From Flavobacteriales bacterium UBA6049 (GTDB lineage: Bacteria > Bacteroidota > Bacteroidia > Flavobacteriales_G > Salibacteraceae): DNA of 19,458 nt. The position numbers and the translations under genes are program-made. Each line of letters opens with the position of its first letter. Within the stretch, counting starts at the first letter, position 1. Shown piece after piece: positions 16,252 to 19,458 of the stretch. The notes under the pieces are model-generated. The model did no database searches. It had not been told where the DNA came from and saw only the letters and a list, made by a program, of their open reading frames with translations. The stretch covers positions 1 to 19,458 of the forward strand of contig DIYR01000163.1 in assembly GCA_002429085.1 (NCBI GenBank), given 5' to 3'.

Positions 16252-16302
16252 CGATCATAGTATGAGCGTAGGGTGGTTGCTTCTTAATATCTGATACTAA
16301 TG

Positions 16303-16440
16303 TTATCCATTAACTACCTTGTTAAGTATCTTAGTGCCTTCTTTTATGCCAGACCATATCCTACCGAAGAAACTTTTTTCCTTTTCTTTTTGGCTCTGGT
16401 TACCGTTAGCTTCTATTCCTGAATTGTGTTGAGTATCCAT
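16303..16440 (-). CDS. Small 45-residue peptide with amphipathic cationic C-terminus
   Basis: A short minus-strand frame from ATG (16438-16440) to TAA. The first 22 residues are polar (MDTQHNSGIEANGNQ, then a KEKEK run). The last 23 begin with SFFGRIWSGIKEG and end with KVVNG; hydrophobic residues F24, F25, I28, W29, I32, I38, L39, V42 and V43 fall on one face of a helix with Lys and Arg on the other. This resembles an antimicrobial or membrane-active peptide with a leader, though no double-Gly cleavage site is present. The reasons to believe it is real: a perfect intrinsic terminator begins about 50 bp after the stop, a similar small gene lies 33 bp upstream on the same strand, and the transcription unit shares control motifs with the VWA gene. 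I recognise no family. A cassette regulator or anti-toxin is an alternative. Confidence 0.6.
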   Translation of the reverse strand: MDTQHNSGIEANGNQSQKEKEKSFFGRIWSGIKEGTKILNKVVNG

Positions 16441-16473
16441 CTTATGTGTGCTTATTATTTTATCGAATGCCTG

Positions 16474-16599
16474 TTATGATCTTCTCTGCCCTTGTTTAGT
16501 CCAACTACCAACTTTTTTGGCAACTCTCTTACGCGAACGTGATTTTGAAGAGCTACTTTCTTTGTTTGATTCTGGTTGAGATTGACTAGGCGTTTTCAT
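16474..16599 (-). CDS. Small 41-residue highly basic peptide
   Basis: A minus-strand frame from ATG (16597-16599) to TAA, directly upstream of the 45-residue peptide gene with a 33-bp gap. Residues 1-20 are Ser/Gln/Pro-rich (MKTPSQSQPESNKESSSS). Residues 21-41 are strongly cationic (RSRKRVAKKVGSW, then TKQGQRRS). By my count it has 12 basic and 2 acidic residues. The plan of a polar first half and a basic second half mirrors its neighbour, and KQG/KEG follow a Trp in both, so the two may be distant paralogues. There is no signal sequence. The basic tail could bind nucleic acid or membranes. The frame's reality rests on position, terminator and shared upstream motif, not on homology. Confidence 0.55.
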   Translation of the reverse strand: MKTPSQSQPESNKESSSSKSRSRKRVAKKVGSWTKQGQRRS

Positions 16600-16630
16600 G
16601 TGTTTAAGGCTCAATTTTATACAAATCAAT

Positions 16631-16646
16631 AATAGCACTCGTTTGT
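16631..16646 (-). promoter_or_regulatory. Shared 16-bp upstream motif, copy 2
   Basis: AATAGCACTCGTTTGT on the plus strand (ACAAACGAGTGCTATT in the sense of the small-peptide genes), ending about 31 bp upstream of the ATG at 16599. It matches the motif at 12773-12788 at 15 of 16 positions and has the same orientation relative to its gene. The palindrome TGCATCAATGCA (16647-16658) abuts it on the upstream side. At this distance from the start codon it could be part of the promoter itself. Confidence 0.45.
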
Positions 16647-16819
16647 TGCATCAATGCAGATAATTCTGTCCATTTTAGAGTAATAGGAGTTTATACCTAC
16701 AACACTGTTAAGAAAGCTGATTTTGTACTATCCGTTGCTGTCAAGCGTTAATTCAGCGAAAAAACCTAATTTCTTATCCCATTACCTTCACCTTTTCAAC
16801 TTCAAACAAGTAAAGCCGA

Positions 16820-17992
16820 ATGACTCGTAAGGAATTCATAAAAATGTGTGGATTACTAGGTATTAGTTTGCCTATGTATTCTGCCGTAAGTTCATGTGAT
16901 AAAGATGATAAGGACGAATTACCTCCTGCCTCGTTTTCTGGTAAGGTATTAGTTATTGGAGCAGGACCAGCAGGCCTTACCGCTGCTTATCAGTTAACTC
17001 AACGAGGAATTGACGTTCAAGTATTAGAAGCCTCAACTACTTACGGAGGAAGAACAAAGCGAACAACAGATTTCGTTGATTTTCCAATTCCTTTAGGTGC
17101 AGAGTGGCTTCATGTTGGCCGAGAGGTGTTTACAGAAGTGGTAAATGATTCTTCTGTTCAAGTAAAAGTGCAAACAACTCCCTATAACCCAGATGTAGAT
17201 TATGGTTTGGTAGATGGAGAACGAGTTGGAGTAGAAGACATTGGATTTACGATAGATCAAAAGTTTGTAAACTCTTCTTGGCTCGATTTTTTTGATGAAT
17301 ACATTGTTCCTTCTGTTAGAAACAAGATCATATTCAATGAAATAGTAAGCACTATTGATTATACAAGCAATGAAGTAATTGTAGCCACTAATAATGGCAC
17401 CTACAAAGCAGATAAGGTAATTGTAACTGTGCCGGTAAAAATGCTTCAAAAGGGGAGCATTCAATTTGTTCCAGCCTTACCAAACAGAAAGCAAAAAGCA
17501 ATAGATGATGTACGAGTATGGGATGGGTGCAAGGCATTTATAGAGTTCTCTGAAAAGTTTTATCCAACCTTCGTTGGTTTCAACATTACACCAGAATCAG
17601 CTGGTCAAAAATTGTACTACGATGCGGCTTATGGCCAGAACTCCACACGAAATGTATTAGGTTTATTTGCAGTAGGTACAGGAACAATTCCTTATGTAAA
17701 CTTACCTGATACAGAGCTTAAAGACCACATATTGGCCGAACTGGATGCCATGTTTGATGGCAAGGCTTCTGAAAGTTATGTGAAACACATCTTTCAAAAT
17801 TGGAATACCGAACCATTTGCTCAAGGTGCCTATATCTACGATAACGAGAACTGGCGTAATCTCATACGATTAGGGGAATCTGTAGACAATAAACTATTCT
17901 TTGCAGGAGATGGTTATACTGATGGTGGTGATTGGAGTAGTGTGCACGCTGCTGCTAGATCGGCAATACGTGCCGTTGCGGAATTGGTATAA
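16820..17992 (+). CDS. Lipoprotein-like FAD-dependent amine oxidase
   Basis: 390 residues. The N-terminus (MTRKEFIKMCGLLGISLPMYSAVSSC) looks like a lipoprotein signal with a lipobox ending at C26, followed by the acidic DKDDKDE spacer usual for Bacteroidota surface lipoproteins. The TRKEF start also resembles a degenerate Tat motif, which would suit export of a folded flavoprotein. The Rossmann dinucleotide fold is clear: VLVIGAGPAGLTAA at 43-56, E70 that would hold the ribose, GGRT at 76-79, and a C-terminal FAD motif in LFFAGDGYTDGGDWSSVHAA. This is the flavin monoamine oxidase/amine oxidase superfamily (PF01593-type), here shorter than the usual 450-500 residues, with a reduced substrate domain. 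It oxidises an amine, with O2 or another acceptor; the substrate is unknown. It is a single gene, ending before a strong bidirectional terminator. Confidence 0.9.
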   Translation: MTRKEFIKMCGLLGISLPMYSAVSSCDKDDKDELPPASFSGKVLVIGAGPAGLTAAYQLTQRGIDVQVLEASTTYGGRTKRTTDFVDFPIPLGAEWLHVGREVFTEVVNDSSVQVKVQTTPYNPDVDYGLVDGERVGVEDIGFTIDQKFVNSSWLDFFDEYIVPSVRNKIIFNEIVSTIDYTSNEVIVATNNGTYKADKVIVTVPVKMLQKGSIQFVPALPNRKQKAIDDVRVWDGCKAFIEFSEKFYPTFVGFNITPESAGQKLYYDAAYGQNSTRNVLGLFAVGTGTIPYVNLPDTELKDHILAELDAMFDGKASESYVKHIFQNWNTEPFAQGAYIYDNENWRNLIRLGESVDNKLFFAGDGYTDGGDWSSVHAAARSAIRAVAELV

Positions 17993-18102
17993 ATCAACAG
18001 CTGACTAATTCTAGGTGATTAAACGAGGACGCCATTTTACGTACACGCGTTCATTCAGTCAGTGATAAGTCCGCAGTAGCCGAAATTCTGCAGCAATACC
18101 AA

Positions 18103-18137
18103 AAGAAAAGAGTTAGGAAATCCCTAACTCTTTTCTT
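18103..18137. terminator. Strong bidirectional intrinsic terminator
   Basis: A perfect 15-bp stem: AAGAAAAGAGTTAGG at 18103-18117 and its reverse complement at 18123-18137, with the 5-nt loop AAATC. The outer stem is A-rich on the left and T-rich on the right, so each strand ends in a U-rich tract. It lies between the convergent amine oxidase (+) and the T9SS-secreted protein (-), and serves both. Confidence 0.92.
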
Positions 18138-18163
18138 GTCAAACTATAGTTTACACAAAGAGG

Positions 18164-19458
18164 TTATTGTCTCACGATACGTTCCGTATAAACAACACCT
18201 GATTTTTTCACAAGTAAGAGGAATATACCCTTTGGTTGAGTTGATAAATCAACCGTAAACTGACTAGAGCTTGATACTTGCTGAAGAATCAATTTACCAG
18301 AGTAATCGTATACTTCAATTTGAGCATTCGATTCTTGATTTGCGTCCATCATCACATGAAATATTCCATCTGATGGATTTGGGAAAACCGAGAAGCTTTC
18401 CATTCCATTGGCAACAGCTGGTAACGTTTCGTCCGTTGTTAAAGGTGTACTCGCTGTTTTATAGGTAGCAGACGATCCCTGATCTGTAATTCTGGCTACA
18501 TACGCATCTTTACCTCCAGCATTCAGCATAACATCAGAAGAGTTAAATGGAAAATCACCATCCCAGAACATTCCAGTGAAATAGATTCTGTCTGATACTG
18601 GTGAAGCGTATACAGCACTTATAGTAGCTTTAGCAGGTAGCGCATTTTTTACATAAGACCATACTTGATTAGCGCCTGCGTATTTGTTAATCTTAATAAC
18701 ACCTGTTTGAATACTCGTCACATTGGTTGCTGATCCACCTGCAATTAACCTGTTAGCCGCTTGGTCAAAATGCATTAGCCCAACTTTTGTAGACATGTTA
18801 ACAGATGTTAGCGCTGTTCCATTGATATCGAACAAATGCAATTGATAATCAGCATTTGCTACGTAAATCTGATTATCTGTATTACTAAACTCAATTTGCG
18901 CTGCCAAATGTGGAGGCATTGAAACTGGATACAAGTTCGCAAACACCGCATTACCCGCAAAGTTGTATGCAGTAATAAACATTTCTCCAGAAGAAACAGT
19001 AGGAGACAGGCTCAACGAACTATTACTGTTAAAGACTATGTTACCAACAGAAAACGAATTGTCAGAAGCGGATCCTAATACGAATACACGATTCGTGTTT
19101 TCAGCCACAACAACATCTAAAAGATGTGCATTACCACCATAAGCGATTAATTTATCACTCCAGATAGCCATACCAGAAGAGTTGAATCGTATAAGAAATG
19201 CTTGATCTTTTGGATAAATAGTGGTTTGAACAGGAGCTGTGTAATTAATTACATATGTGCCATTGGCTTGTTTTATCCGAGAGTATTTACTCACATTAGC
19301 GGCCAAATACACATCATTAGTATTCATGTTTATATCAAATGATGGCGTAATAAAACACTTCCATTGTTCTATGGAATTAGACCATATTACGTTACCTGTA
19401 CTACCACTAAACTTGGTTAAATGATAAGAAATATCTGAGTCTGTAGTACCCGTAGCAA
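18164..19458 (-). CDS. T9SS-secreted protein, C-terminal 430 residues (cut by right edge)
   Basis: The frame stays open through the right edge, so the internal ATG at 19327 is not the true start; 430 residues are visible. The last 80 or so form a type IX secretion sorting domain: FSVFPNPSDGIFHV, then IEVYDYSGKLILQQ, then VDLSTQPKGIFLLLV, ending KSGVVYTERIVRQ. This directs export across the outer membrane and usually cell-surface attachment or release. The visible part upstream is built from repeated units of the kind AFLIRFNSSGMAIWSDKL, VVAENTNRVFVLGSAS and ADYQLHLFDINGTALTS, which look like blades of a beta-propeller (SBBP-like). No enzymatic motif is visible. It is likely an adhesin or extracellular matrix-binding protein; the N-terminal function is outside the window. 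Confidence 0.88.
   Translation of the reverse strand, partial: ATGTTDSDISYHLTKFSGSTGNVIWSNSIEQWKCFITPSFDINMNTNDVYLAANVSKYSRIKQANGTYVINYTAPVQTTIYPKDQAFLIRFNSSGMAIWSDKLIAYGGNAHLLDVVVAENTNRVFVLGSASDNSFSVGNIVFNSNSSLSLSPTVSSGEMFITAYNFAGNAVFANLYPVSMPPHLAAQIEFSNTDNQIYVANADYQLHLFDINGTALTSVNMSTKVGLMHFDQAANRLIAGGSATNVTSIQTGVIKINKYAGANQVWSYVKNALPAKATISAVYASPVSDRIYFTGMFWDGDFPFNSSDVMLNAGGKDAYVARITDQGSSATYKTASTPLTTDETLPAVANGMESFSVFPNPSDGIFHVMMDANQESNAQIEVYDYSGKLILQQVSSSSQFTVDLSTQPKGIFLLLVKKSGVVYTERIVRQ

Noticed and set aside
11897..16284. Direct repeats as ends of a mobile element
   Set aside because: The two 70-bp copies could recombine, but each contains a working terminator just after a gene, there is no integrase or transposase, and no target-site duplication is visible. 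A duplicated 3' element explains them better.
17093..17464. A 123-codon minus-strand open frame inside the amine oxidase gene
   Set aside because: It is antisense to a clearly conserved flavoprotein, has no matching features, and its composition is that of a frame shadow.

Overview
The window looks like chromosomal DNA of a Bacteroidota member, most likely a Cytophagales-type marine or soil gliding bacterium. The evidence is low GC, weak Shine-Dalgarno sequences, a type IX secretion (T9SS) C-terminal sorting domain on the last gene, a Bacteroidota-style lipoprotein signal (SSC followed by an acidic stretch) and eight-helix FtsX-type ABC permeases. No tRNA, rRNA, CRISPR array or transposase was seen.

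Layout. (1) Positions 1-4265 hold the end of one membrane protein, a second Trp-rich multi-helix membrane protein (+), and, convergent with it, a large exported protein (-) that joins a CAP/SCP domain to an OmpA-like domain and a helical C-terminus. (2) Positions 4588-11866 form an efflux and regulation locus. A minus-strand operon encodes a membrane-fusion (adaptor) protein, an ABC ATPase and an FtsX/MacB-type permease. Divergent to it is a plus-strand pair: an NtrC-family response regulator and an overlapping histidine kinase with two membrane helices and almost no periplasmic loop. The 165-bp divergent gap holds a 26-bp palindrome and, about 60 bp nearer the efflux operon, a near-consensus sigma-54 -24/-12 element. 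This is the expected layout for direct control of the transporter by the regulator.

(3) Positions 11897-16650 are the unusual part. A 211-residue cytosolic-looking VWA protein is read on the minus strand. Divergent from it is a tight plus-strand operon of three genes: a phage-tail-collar-like protein, a 537-residue protein with a Ser/Thr-rich central segment resembling the membrane-inserting region of beta-pore-forming toxins, and a stand-alone AHH (HNH/EndoVII-superfamily) nuclease with a very basic N-terminus. Convergent with the nuclease are two tiny tandem minus-strand genes (41 and 45 codons) encoding cationic peptides. The VWA gene and the small-peptide pair share a 16-bp upstream motif (one mismatch) and related intrinsic terminators with identical 9-nt loops and covarying stems. 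That links genes on both sides of the toxin-like operon into one putative co-regulated cassette, which I consider the best candidate for an undescribed system here.

(4) Positions 16820-19458 hold a lipoprotein-like flavin amine oxidase (+), a strong 15-bp bidirectional terminator, and the C-terminal 430 residues of a T9SS-secreted protein (-) that runs off the right edge.
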